NCBI GenBank assembly: GCA_012800685.1
Contig: JAAZIT010000411.1
Span: forward strand, 1-6,006
Direction of reading: 5' to 3'
Source of the DNA: Clostridiales bacterium
GTDB lineage: Bacteria; Bacillota; Clostridia; Oscillospirales; Ruminococcaceae
DNA length: 6,006 nt
The translations under genes were made by a program, and so were the position numbers. A model generated the notes under the pieces. That model had not been told where the DNA came from and did not search any database. It worked only from the letters and a program-made list of their open reading frames with translations. Positions 1-5,504 of the stretch are shown in pieces (the stretch's first letter is position 1; the number at the start of each line of letters is the position of its first letter).

Positions 1-261
1 AAAATCAATAAAAAATTGAACCAATAAAAGATTTGTTAATTTAAAATTTAGGTAACTTATTATATAAATCTTATTAATTTATCATAACTTTTTAATATTT
101 TTTATTTACAATCGGCTAAATTTAAATTCTGTTGTAAATTATATAAAACAACTATTTTGCTCTTTATCTTTACATAATTACTATTTATTTTAATCACCTA
201 ATTACTATTCTTTTTAAACTTTTTAATAATATTCTTGCAATTTTCTCTCATAAATCATTCG
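1..261. other. AT-rich non-coding stretch downstream of the transporter operon
   Basis: This stretch is very AT-rich, and I see no reading frame with a ribosome binding site, no RNA gene and no convincing promoter. The only repeat I noticed is an 11-base direct repeat, TAATTACTATT, at 175-185 and 199-209, which could easily arise by chance at this base composition. It is probably intergenic space between the end of the operon and whatever lies to the left. Confidence 0.6.
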
Positions 262-298
262 ACAAAAAAGCAAGCCTTCTTTAGAAAGCTTGCTTTAA
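262..298 (-). terminator. Rho-independent terminator of the transporter operon
   Basis: On the minus strand, starting about 12 bases past the stop codon of the last permease gene, bases 284-296 pair with 267-279 in a 13-bp stem with a 4-base loop. A run of six U (264-269) overlaps the foot of the stem. One pair (276/287) is G-U on the minus-strand RNA but a C-A mismatch on the plus strand, so the hairpin is best suited to leftward transcription. Plus-strand bases 299-303 are five T, so weaker termination of rightward transcription is also possible. Confidence 0.92.
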
Positions 299-308
299 TT
301 TTTATAGA

Positions 309-1196
309 TTATTCCTTAACCGAACCTGAAACTAATCCACTGTAAATTTGCTTTTGTAGAGCTAGGAATATAATAAGTGTTGGTATAATACAAATTATGA
401 TACCAGCAAAGATAATTTCCCACTGTGAACCAAAAGGACCAATAAAACGATAAAGTGCTGTTGAAACAACGTCGTCCTCAGGCATATACAGATTAGCGGT
501 ATAGAAGTCGTTATAGATACCAACGAATTTCATAATAAGAACCGTTGCAATAGCAGGTCTTAATAGAGGAAGAATAATACTAAAATAAATTCGTGGATAT
601 GATGCACCATCTACAATAGCACTTTCATCAAGTGATATAGAAATTTGACTTAGAAACTGCATAAAAATATAAATTGATATAATATCAGTACCGATAGCCA
701 AAACAATTGGTGCGTATAATGAGTTGTAAAGTCCCAAATTATAAACAATTTGGAAAACTGTTATTTGCATTGAAATGTTTGGCAATAACATTGCAAGCAA
801 GAATAGAGTTTTTACACCACGAGTAAATAACGATTTAAAACGCTGAATAACGAATGCTGTCATTGTACCAGTAACTATTGTACCCAGACAGGCTGCTACA
901 ATAATAATACCAGTGTTTTTTAAACCCACAAGGACATTACCATCAATAAATGCTGTTTTATAGTTTTCCCATACATATACTTTTGGAAGAGAAAATACAG
1001 GGGAGCCTAGAAAATCAGCATTACCCTTGAGTGAGCCTAAGATTATTACAATAAGAGGGAGAATAACTAAGGTACAGCTAATAATAAGCACAATATATTT
1101 TAAAATTGCTGAAAAAACAGCTCCCACACTATAGGTCTTTTTTCTTTTAACTGTTCTGTCAGAATTCATTCCGTGAATATTTATCTTGTTCGCCAT
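309..1196 (-). CDS. Carbohydrate ABC transporter permease, MalG type (CUT1 family)
   Basis: This 295-residue inner-membrane protein would be the second half of the permease heterodimer that moves a sugar or oligosaccharide across the membrane. About six hydrophobic segments are visible (roughly residues 30-54, 92-117, 128-150, 160-182, 213-230 and 260-280). The cytoplasmic EAA loop that docks on the ATPase is clear: E191-S-A, D196-G-A, then I-L-P ending at 210. The C-terminus (QKQIYSGLVSGSVKE) has the usual form for MalG-type subunits. The length is normal for the family. The start at 1196 is supported by a full AAGGAGGTG ribosome binding site (1205-1213, 8-base gap), which lies inside the end of the upstream permease gene. 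The two genes overlap by one base as TAATG, which implies translational coupling. It is the last gene of the operon. Substrate unknown. Confidence 0.95.
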   Translation of the reverse strand: MANKINIHGMNSDRTVKRKKTYSVGAVFSAILKYIVLIISCTLVILPLIVIILGSLKGNADFLGSPVFSLPKVYVWENYKTAFIDGNVLVGLKNTGIIIVAACLGTIVTGTMTAFVIQRFKSLFTRGVKTLFLLAMLLPNISMQITVFQIVYNLGLYNSLYAPIVLAIGTDIISIYIFMQFLSQISISLDESAIVDGASYPRIYFSIILPLLRPAIATVLIMKFVGIYNDFYTANLYMPEDDVVSTALYRFIGPFGSQWEIIFAGIIICIIPTLIIFLALQKQIYSGLVSGSVKE

Positions 1197-2161
1197 TACT
1201 TAGCCACCTCCTTGTCGCGAAAATATCTCCGCCTTTTAGGAACATAGTCTGAATCCTCTTTAAACAATACTTTTTGTATTATAGTTACAACAATTATAAT
1301 CATTAACAGAACGACAGCCATTGCTGACGCCAACCCAAACTTTTTAAATACGAATCCTGTTTCAATTGTTTTAATAACAAATGTATTGGTACCAAATTTA
1401 CCACCAGTAATGATGTATGGTATGTCAAATACAGAAACAGCACCCTTAATAGAAAGTATAAGCTGTAATGAAATAATAGATTTAATACTAGGGAATACGA
1501 TGTATTTAAATCTCTGCCAAGGATTTACGCCATCAAGGTCTGATGCCTCATATACGTCTTGGCTAATAGACTGTATAGCTCCGATAAACATAAGTATATC
1601 AAAGCCCATATACTTCCACATAGATGCAAACACTAGACAGAAATTTGCAATATTGGGGTTAGATAAAAATGGTATAGCCTCTCCACCAAGAGAAGTAATA
1701 ATTGTGTTTAGAGTACCATTCTGTGTAACAATGCCGTCACCCATTTGGAAGAATCTTCTAAAAATTAGCGAAACTGCTACACCGTTCATAAGATAAGGGA
1801 AAAATAATACTCCCTTAAATAATCCCTTAAATTTTATTTTGCTACATAAAATAGTTGCCAGTAACAAAGCAAATCCAAGCTGGAAAGCAGAGCCTATCAT
1901 GTAGTATATGCTGTTTTTAAATGTAATTAAATAATCCGCACTAGTATCAAATACTGTTTTGTAGTTTTGAAGTCCAACCCATTCAACTGTAATTCCAAAT
2001 TGGTCTCTACTTTGAAAACTGAAAATCACCATATTAATTGCTGGTATAAAGGTAAAAACTACTAGCAGTACTAATGGAATAAGTAAAAACAAAAATGTTG
2101 TTAAGTATTTTTGTCCAGTATATGATGTTACCCACTGTCCAAAAGTTTTTTTATTTTTCAT
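1196..2161 (-). CDS. Carbohydrate ABC transporter permease, MalF type (CUT1 family)
   Basis: This 321-residue inner-membrane protein would be the first permease subunit, partner of the MalG-type protein encoded immediately downstream. Hydrophobic segments lie near residues 22-48, 84-107, 117-135, 172-197, 227-250 and 277-300. That is six, matching the shorter Gram-positive CUT1 permeases rather than the eight-segment E. coli MalF. The EAA loop reads E205-A-S, D210-G, with F-P at 223-224, where the family more often has L-P. The C-terminal tail is very basic (KRRRYFRDKEVAK). The start at 2161 has a GGAGG ribosome binding site at 2168-2172 with a 6-base gap. It is separated from the upstream binding-protein gene by 118 bases that contain a terminator hairpin, so its transcription probably depends on read-through. 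It is one-base overlapped with the next gene. Confidence 0.95.
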   Translation of the reverse strand: MKNKKTFGQWVTSYTGQKYLTTFLFLLIPLVLLVVFTFIPAINMVIFSFQSRDQFGITVEWVGLQNYKTVFDTSADYLITFKNSIYYMIGSAFQLGFALLLATILCSKIKFKGLFKGVLFFPYLMNGVAVSLIFRRFFQMGDGIVTQNGTLNTIITSLGGEAIPFLSNPNIANFCLVFASMWKYMGFDILMFIGAIQSISQDVYEASDLDGVNPWQRFKYIVFPSIKSIISLQLILSIKGAVSVFDIPYIITGGKFGTNTFVIKTIETGFVFKKFGLASAMAVVLLMIIIVVTIIQKVLFKEDSDYVPKRRRYFRDKEVAK

Positions 2162-2233
2162 TGCACGCCTCCATATCGGGACACCGAAATTAATTTTACA
2201 TATGCGATTTACAGGGATTTCATATTTCCTTAT

Positions 2234-2264
2234 AAAAAAGCTAACAGGGGATTACTCCCCTGTT
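2234..2264 (-). terminator. Intercistronic terminator between binding-protein and permease genes
   Basis: On the minus strand, 16 bases after the binding-protein gene, 2256-2264 pair with 2243-2251 in a 9-bp stem (AACAGGGGA/UCCCCUGUU) with a 4-base loop (GUAA). Then come AGC and six U (2234-2239). It has the form of an intrinsic terminator. As the permease genes follow in the same direction with no convincing promoter of their own, it most likely works as a partial terminator and 3'-end stabiliser. That would make the binding protein more abundant than the permeases, as is common in sugar ABC operons. Confidence 0.88.
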
Positions 2265-2279
2265 GCAATTTATTTTGGA

Positions 2280-3602
2280 TTATTCACCCATGATTTCTTT
2301 TCTTGAAGCTTCCCATTTAGTATTTACATCTTTAATAATACTTTCAAATTCGCTTTCACCCTTGTTAGCGAATGCTGCTTCACACATCTTAATCTTGAAA
2401 TTAGCTACGTCTGTATCCCATGTACCAATTTCTGATTCCTTATCAATTTTATTAAATACGCCTTGATATTCTTCAGGTGTAGCTTCATTAATAAATGTAT
2501 TAACACCTTCCATAAATGCAGGCTTTTCACTTCCCTTAACAGCACAAATTGCCATTTCACTTGTAGCAATTCCTGAATCTGCACAGTACCATTCAACGAA
2601 TTTCTTAGCTAGTTCTTTTTGTGTTGAGTTCTTGTTTACACCCATGCAGTAGTCAGCAGAAATCTGTGCATACTGTTTTCCATCAACATTTGAAGGCATA
2701 ACCATATAACCAATTGTATCTGGGTCTAGGTTGTTTTTAACAGCTTCTTCTCTAATCTGAGCAACACCCCATGAGCCTAGAACTAAAGTTCCGATTTGAC
2801 CCTTAGCAAGTGCAACCTTTGAACCGTCCCAATCTGTTGAAGATGGATCTGGCTCACGAAGAGTTTTATCTGAAAGAACATCGTACATCATTTTGTATAC
2901 TGTGTAGTATGCATTGCCTTCTTCAAAAAGTGTTGATTTATCCTTAAGAATATTTGTTTCGTAGCTGCTGTCACCTGAAGCTGAACATACAAGTCCCTGC
3001 CACTGTGCTAGAGGCCAAGCTGCTGCAAAGTTTGTGTATAGAGGAATAACTCCCTCACACTTTTCTGCAATAAGCTTAAGGTCTGCAATAAACTCGTCTG
3101 GAGTGGTTGGCATTTTTGTAATACCAGCGTTTTCAAATACAGTCTTGTTGTAAACAATACCGCCAGCTATATTAAGAGCTGTTGGGTATCCATATACTTG
3201 ATCTTCGTACATCTTTGAATCAACGCAATCCCATTTTGTGCTTGCATTTGTGTATGTATCTAGTGGTTCAAAGAAATTTGAAAGTTCTTCAAGCTTAACT
3301 GAATCTGGAATCATAAGAACATCGCCAAAATCATTAGTTCCCATTCTTGTTGATACGTCATCAGCATAATTTGTGTAGCTAATGTACTTAACTGTACAGT
3401 TGTTAGCATCTTCAAACGCCTTTGTAACTTTTGCTAGTGTACCGTTTTGGTCAAGGTCAGTACGCTGTGTTAGTACCTCAAGTGTTACTTTTTTGCCGTC
3501 CTTACCAGTTTTTCCATCTTTTCCGCATCCTGTCATTACACCTGCAACTGAAAATGTTAGTGCAAGTGCTAGAGAAAGAGCTAATACTCTTTTTGCCTTC
3601 AT
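2280..3602 (-). CDS. Extracellular solute-binding lipoprotein, family 1 (sugar ABC transporter)
   Basis: This 440-residue lipoprotein would bind the transported carbohydrate on the outer face of the membrane and deliver it to the two permeases encoded downstream. A lipoprotein signal peptide is visible: K-A-K-R, a hydrophobic stretch from about residue 6 to 22, then a lipobox (V-M-T-G-C) with the lipidated cysteine at 26. A short lysine/glycine linker (KDGKTGKDGKK) precedes the folded domain, which opens VTLEVLTQRTDL. Features such as F-G-D-V-L-M-I-P near residue 100 fit the MalE/UgpB-like SBP_bac_1 (COG1653) group. The length of 400-450 residues is usual there. The start is supported by GGAGGT at 3610-3615, 7 bases upstream. 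It is the first gene of the operon, with a promoter about 70 bases upstream and a second one farther up. The ligand cannot be inferred from sequence alone. Confidence 0.95.
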   Translation of the reverse strand: MKAKRVLALSLALALTFSVAGVMTGCGKDGKTGKDGKKVTLEVLTQRTDLDQNGTLAKVTKAFEDANNCTVKYISYTNYADDVSTRMGTNDFGDVLMIPDSVKLEELSNFFEPLDTYTNASTKWDCVDSKMYEDQVYGYPTALNIAGGIVYNKTVFENAGITKMPTTPDEFIADLKLIAEKCEGVIPLYTNFAAAWPLAQWQGLVCSASGDSSYETNILKDKSTLFEEGNAYYTVYKMMYDVLSDKTLREPDPSSTDWDGSKVALAKGQIGTLVLGSWGVAQIREEAVKNNLDPDTIGYMVMPSNVDGKQYAQISADYCMGVNKNSTQKELAKKFVEWYCADSGIATSEMAICAVKGSEKPAFMEGVNTFINEATPEEYQGVFNKIDKESEIGTWDTDVANFKIKMCEAAFANKGESEFESIIKDVNTKWEASRKEIMGE

Positions 3603-3669
3603 TTAATTTACCTCCATGATAATATTGTTAATTTTTCGATTTATTAAGTTTAAATAAATCCGTAAATTA

Positions 3670-3698
3670 AGTATATTCTAAAATTAAGATTAAGTCAA
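3670..3698 (-). promoter_or_regulatory. Proximal promoter of the transporter operon
   Basis: The minus strand reads TTGACT (3693-3698), a 17-base spacer, then TATACT (3670-3675). Each hexamer has one mismatch to the sigma-A consensus. The predicted start of transcription is near 3663, giving a leader of about 60 bases before the binding-protein start codon at 3602. Confidence 0.78.
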
Positions 3699-3701
3699 TA
3701 T

Positions 3702-3717
3702 AATTTTACGTTTCCCC
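3702..3717 (-). promoter_or_regulatory. Candidate operator next to the proximal transporter promoter
   Basis: The minus strand reads GGGGAAACGTAAAATT, with the central CG at 3709-3710, a few bases upstream of the -35 box. The AAACGT core matches that of the more symmetrical site at the lacI promoter (5233-5248), and both sit about 45 bases upstream of the predicted transcription start. The right half is poorly symmetrical. The site could be for the local LacI-family protein or for CcpA, and binding is inferred only. Confidence 0.35.
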
Positions 3718-3766
3718 TAGTACATATGACAACTTTGTACAATTAGTATAATTTGCCCATCTATTA

Positions 3767-3802
3767 TTTGTGCGTTTTCAACAAAATTGTAAATCGTTTT
3801 CA
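3767..3802 (-). promoter_or_regulatory. Two direct TGAAAACG elements (cre-like half sites)
   Basis: The minus-strand octamer TGAAAACG occurs at 3773-3780 and 3795-3802, exactly 22 bases apart, about two helical turns. It equals the left half of the CcpA cre consensus. The 3767-3781 copy, TTGAAAACGCACAAA, fits WTGNAANCGNWNNCW at all but one position by eye. The other copy forms an imperfect dyad with arms TGAAAA and TTTACA spaced by three bases. They lie between the distal and proximal promoters of the transporter, a place where a bound repressor could act as a roadblock. Confidence 0.35.
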
Positions 3803-3812
3803 GTATTTTAAC

Positions 3813-3898
3813 AAAAAAACAAGAGATAAGCCACCATGGAACGGGAATTCCACAGTGGCTTGGAGGGATCTGAAATTAATAGTCAGATAGTTTTGACA
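3813..3898 (-). ncRNA. Candidate small RNA or structured leader
   Basis: A transcript from the consensus promoter at 3905-3933 would start near 3898. It would contain a hairpin (ATCTGA, 9-base loop, TCAGAT), then the unpaired stretch CCCUCC (3862-3867), then a long hairpin. In the long hairpin 3848-3861 pairs with 3828-3841: 14 bp with two G-U pairs, loop 3842-3847. Seven U follow at 3813-3819, eight bases beyond the stem. The two G-U pairs would be C-A mismatches on the plus strand, so the structure favours the minus strand. Two readings are open: a free small RNA of about 85 bases whose CCCUCC could bind GGAGG ribosome binding sites, or the first part of a 300-base operon leader with a leaky terminator. 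The gap before the U-tract makes termination less certain. I do not recognise it as a known riboswitch or RNA family. Confidence 0.5.
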
Positions 3899-3904
3899 TT
3901 TATA

Positions 3905-3933
3905 ATTATAATTCATAAGACTAATTTTGTCAA
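3905..3933 (-). promoter_or_regulatory. Distal promoter upstream of the transporter operon, perfect hexamers
   Basis: The minus strand has TTGACA (3928-3933), a 17-base spacer and TATAAT (3905-3910), a full sigma-A consensus match. The predicted transcription start is near 3898, almost 300 bases before the first operon gene and directly in front of the two-hairpin candidate RNA. It is stronger by consensus than the proximal promoter. Confidence 0.75.
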
Positions 3934-3954
3934 GTAATATTATTGTAAACATTA

Positions 3955-3982
3955 ATCATATTAAGTAATAATTTAATATGAT
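3955..3982. repeat. AT-rich inverted repeat upstream of the distal promoter
   Basis: The arms ATCATATTAA (3955-3964) and TTAATATGAT (3973-3982) are perfect reverse complements with an 8-base gap. The repeat ends about 21 bases before the -35 box of the distal promoter. It could bind a dimeric regulator, but in DNA this rich in A and T a chance dyad is possible. Confidence 0.4.
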
Positions 3983-4046
3983 ATTTAACCATTCTAAGCC
4001 AATCATTAAGTAAAAGCACTAAATATAATATTATTAATTAAGATTT

Positions 4047-4068
4047 TCTATGGCTCTTCAACCATAGA
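4047..4068 (-). repeat. Short hairpin adjoining the 26-base palindrome
   Basis: The arms TCTATGG (4047-4053) and CCATAGA (4062-4068) are perfect. On the minus-strand RNA the stem extends by one G-U and one A-U pair to 9 bp with the loop GAAG. No T-run follows on either strand, so it is not a normal terminator. It shares one base with the palindrome at 4068-4093, so the two make a double-hairpin block between the lacI terminator and the distal transporter promoter. Confidence 0.45.
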
Positions 4069-4093
4069 TATGTACTATTATAATAGTACATAT
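4068..4093. repeat. Perfect 26-base palindrome
   Basis: ATATGTACTATTA (4068-4080) is followed at once by its exact reverse complement. No T-run follows on either strand, so it is not a terminator. Its arm resembles that of the inverted repeat at 5387-5418 upstream of lacI (ATATGTACTAT against ATATGCACTAT). It may be a protein-binding dyad or a member of a small palindromic repeat family. Confidence 0.6.
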
Positions 4094-4123
4094 AAATAAG
4101 ATATTTTATTCGTGTCATAAAAT

Positions 4124-4156
4124 AAAAAAACCTTAGCAGTTAATTAACTGCTAAGG
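4124..4156 (-). terminator. Rho-independent terminator of the lacI-type gene
   Basis: On the minus strand, 13 bases after the regulator stop codon, CCTTAGCAGTT (4146-4156) pairs with 4131-4141 across the loop AATT. The whole 26-base block is a perfect palindrome, and seven U follow directly (4124-4130). This is a textbook intrinsic terminator and separates lacI transcription from the transporter operon downstream. Confidence 0.93.
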
Positions 4157-4169
4157 AATATAGTTTTTA

Positions 4170-5168
4170 TTATTTTAGCTTTCGAACAGAATTTTTTATA
4201 TTTAAGTCGCCCTCAAGGTTTCTTACTTTAAAAGGTAATAGTGGATTCTCAATTCTTTCAATTACCGCTTTAACAGCCTGAGCCGCCATTACAGTCGCGT
4301 CAATTGCGATTGTAGTAATTTTAGGATCTGACATTTCAGAAATCATATAATTATCATATCCAACTATTGAAATATCGTTTGGGACAGAATATCCCATAGC
4401 CTTAAGCTGCTTAATAACAATATAAGCCGCCTCATCACAGTTACAGACGAATGCTGTTGGCAAAATATCAGGAAATTTCATTTCAATAAAATCACCTTCT
4501 GAATCTCTATCGTCAATTGTCCATTCCGATCGAATTTCGAATCCTTTTTCAAGCATTGACTTAGAATAGCCCATATATCTATCTAGGATACTGCTGGTCG
4601 CAAACTTGCTTCCAACATAACCAATTTTTGTGTGTCCCATGCTAATTAGATAGTTTGTTATTTTATAAGCACCGCTATATCCATTTGTAATAACAGTATC
4701 CACTTCGAAATCAGAAATATAATAGTCTAGTGCAATCATTTCAGGAATTTGGTCTCTAAGCTTTTTGGCGTATTTCAAACTTAGCTGTCCAAGTGAAATT
4801 AATCCACTAATCTTTTTGTCCATAACCATATTAGGCATAACTAAAGCTCTCTCATCTTCTTCAGAGAGAATTTCCATAATACAGTAATGATTTTTTTTCA
4901 TTAACATTTGAACTAAGTTGTTGTACAAAACCCAATAAAAAGAACCGCTAGCACTAATGAACTTATCTGGAATAAGAACACCAATGTTTTTCTTTTTTCT
5001 TGTATTTGCAGTTTTTACAGAAACGTATCCCATTTCCTCGGCAACCTGCTTAATTTTTTCCCTAAGCTCTGGGCTAACTCCGCTCTTATCGGCAAGAGCC
5101 TTTGAAACTGTGACATTACTTGTATTGCACCTTTTGGCAATATCAACTAGTGTAACTGACTTTCTCAT
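4170..5168 (-). CDS. LacI-family transcriptional regulator
   Basis: This 332-residue cytoplasmic DNA-binding protein is likely the local sugar-responsive repressor of the transporter downstream. Residues 5-48 are a LacI-type helix-turn-helix (VTLVDIAKRCNTS, then recognition helix NVTVSKAL). The rest is a periplasmic-binding-protein-like sensor domain beginning IGVLIPD at 62. Family landmarks follow: MGHTKIGYVG, DRYMGY, then F-V-C-N-C-D-E, VPNDISIVGYDN and KITTIAID. The hinge is odd. Between Y48 and I62 there are 13 residues instead of the usual 16 or so, and the P-N and A-R-x-L residues that form the minor-groove hinge helix are missing. The positions that read bases in LacI (Y17, Q18, R22) correspond to N18, V19 and K23. 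The start has GGAGGG at 5174-5179, 5 bases upstream. It is monocistronic, with its own promoters and terminator. The effector is unknown. Confidence 0.95.
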   Translation of the reverse strand: MRKSVTLVDIAKRCNTSNVTVSKALADKSGVSPELREKIKQVAEEMGYVSVKTANTRKKKNIGVLIPDKFISASGSFYWVLYNNLVQMLMKKNHYCIMEILSEEDERALVMPNMVMDKKISGLISLGQLSLKYAKKLRDQIPEMIALDYYISDFEVDTVITNGYSGAYKITNYLISMGHTKIGYVGSKFATSSILDRYMGYSKSMLEKGFEIRSEWTIDDRDSEGDFIEMKFPDILPTAFVCNCDEAAYIVIKQLKAMGYSVPNDISIVGYDNYMISEMSDPKITTIAIDATVMAAQAVKAVIERIENPLLPFKVRNLEGDLNIKNSVRKLK

Positions 5169-5202
5169 ATAAACCCTCCGAATTCAATATCTCTATTAGA
5201 TA

Positions 5203-5232
5203 ATTATACACCGATTCCCAATAAAATGTCAA
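5203..5232 (-). promoter_or_regulatory. Proximal promoter of the lacI-type gene
   Basis: The minus strand has TTGACA (5227-5232), an 18-base spacer and TATAAT (5203-5208), both perfect sigma-A hexamers. Transcription should start near 5196, about 28 bases before the start codon, which fits a short leader containing the GGAGGG ribosome binding site. Confidence 0.82.
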
Positions 5233-5248
5233 TAGTAAACGTTTAATA
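5233..5248. promoter_or_regulatory. CG-centred dyad: candidate LacI/CcpA operator
   Basis: TAGTAAACGTTTAATA is a 16-base dyad with a single mismatched pair around a central CG. The inner ten bases, TAAACGTTTA, are a perfect palindrome. This is the classic form of LacI-family operators and comes close to the CcpA cre site. It abuts the -35 box of the proximal lacI promoter, suggesting autoregulation or catabolite control. A related but less symmetrical AAACGT site sits at the same relative place in front of the transporter operon. Confidence 0.55.
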
Positions 5249-5258
5249 ACTTTATTTA

Positions 5259-5280
5259 TAATTTTATAGCTATAAAATTA
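5259..5280. repeat. Perfect 22-base AT-rich palindrome
   Basis: The arms TAATTTTATAG and CTATAAAATTA meet at 5269/5270 with no gap. There is no T-run directly after it on either strand, so I do not call a terminator. In a transcript from the distal lacI promoter it would form a 9-bp hairpin with loop AGCU in the leader. Function unknown. Confidence 0.5.
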
Positions 5281-5356
5281 AGCCTTCTATTAAGCAAAAT
5301 CGCTCTATATTAATCTCCTCTATCCAGATTATTTATACATACCCATACTTTTAAAA

Positions 5357-5386
5357 ATTATATTAACCTATATAATTGAATGTCAA
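5357..5386 (-). promoter_or_regulatory. Possible distal promoter of the lacI-type gene
   Basis: The minus strand carries TTGACA (5381-5386), an 18-base spacer and TATAAT (5357-5362), again perfect hexamers. The predicted start is near 5350, giving a leader of about 180 bases to lacI with a small hairpin (TAATCT, 9-base loop, AGATTA at 5311-5331) and the 22-base palindrome. In AT-rich DNA a TATAAT match alone means little, but TTGACA with correct spacing is more persuasive. Confidence 0.55.
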
Positions 5387-5418
5387 TATATGCACTATAC
5401 GATACGATAGTGCATATA
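5387..5418. repeat. Inverted repeat, 12-base arms, upstream of the distal lacI promoter
   Basis: TATATGCACTAT (5387-5398) and ATAGTGCATATA (5407-5418) are perfect reverse complements around the 8-base gap ACGATACG. The repeat touches the -35 box of the minus-strand promoter at 5357-5386. It lies about 87 bases upstream of the -35 of the rightward gene at 5577. The arm is close to that of the palindrome at 4068-4093. No T-run follows, so a protein-binding site is more likely than a terminator. Confidence 0.55.
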
Positions 5419-5504
5419 GATTTGCCGTTAAATTATTTTTATTCTAAAAATTGGTTTAAACACCAATAATTTGTACAAAGATAAGTTATATATTTTATTT
5501 ATTA

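Noticed and set aside
175..209. Repeated TAATTACTATT as a start of a CRISPR-like or iteron array
   Set aside because: There are only two copies in very AT-rich DNA, with no further periodic copies.
1386..1796. Plus-strand open frame of 136 codons opposite the MalF-type permease
   Set aside because: It lies wholly antisense to a well-supported permease gene, has no ribosome binding site that I can see, and its translation resembles no family.
2263..2466. Plus-strand open frame antisense to the 3' end of the binding-protein gene
   Set aside because: It starts inside the intercistronic terminator region and overlaps a clear lipoprotein gene; it is a shadow frame.
3382..3619. Two plus-strand open frames antisense to the signal-peptide region of the binding protein
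   Set aside because: Both are mirror frames of a hydrophobic leader sequence and have no promoter or ribosome binding site.
3726..3752. Possible rightward promoter, ATGACA then TATAAT
   Set aside because: The spacer is only 15 bases, the -35 is imperfect, and no gene follows on the plus strand before lacI, which is on the other strand.
3862..3867. GGAGGG on the plus strand as a ribosome binding site
   Set aside because: No start codon lies at a workable distance downstream on the plus strand; the sequence is better explained as the complement of CCCUCC in the candidate minus-strand RNA.
3813..3898. Known riboswitch or T-box in the transporter leader
   Set aside because: I looked for T-box, preQ1, c-di-GMP and fluoride signature motifs and saw none, so only a generic candidate RNA is called.
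3893..3912. Plus-strand TTGACA followed by TATAAT copies
   Set aside because: The TATAAT matches are 2 and 8 bases after TTGACA, far too close for a sigma-A promoter.
4957..5172. Plus-strand open frame of 71 codons opposite the start of lacI
   Set aside because: It is antisense to the helix-turn-helix region of a confident regulator gene and lacks a ribosome binding site.
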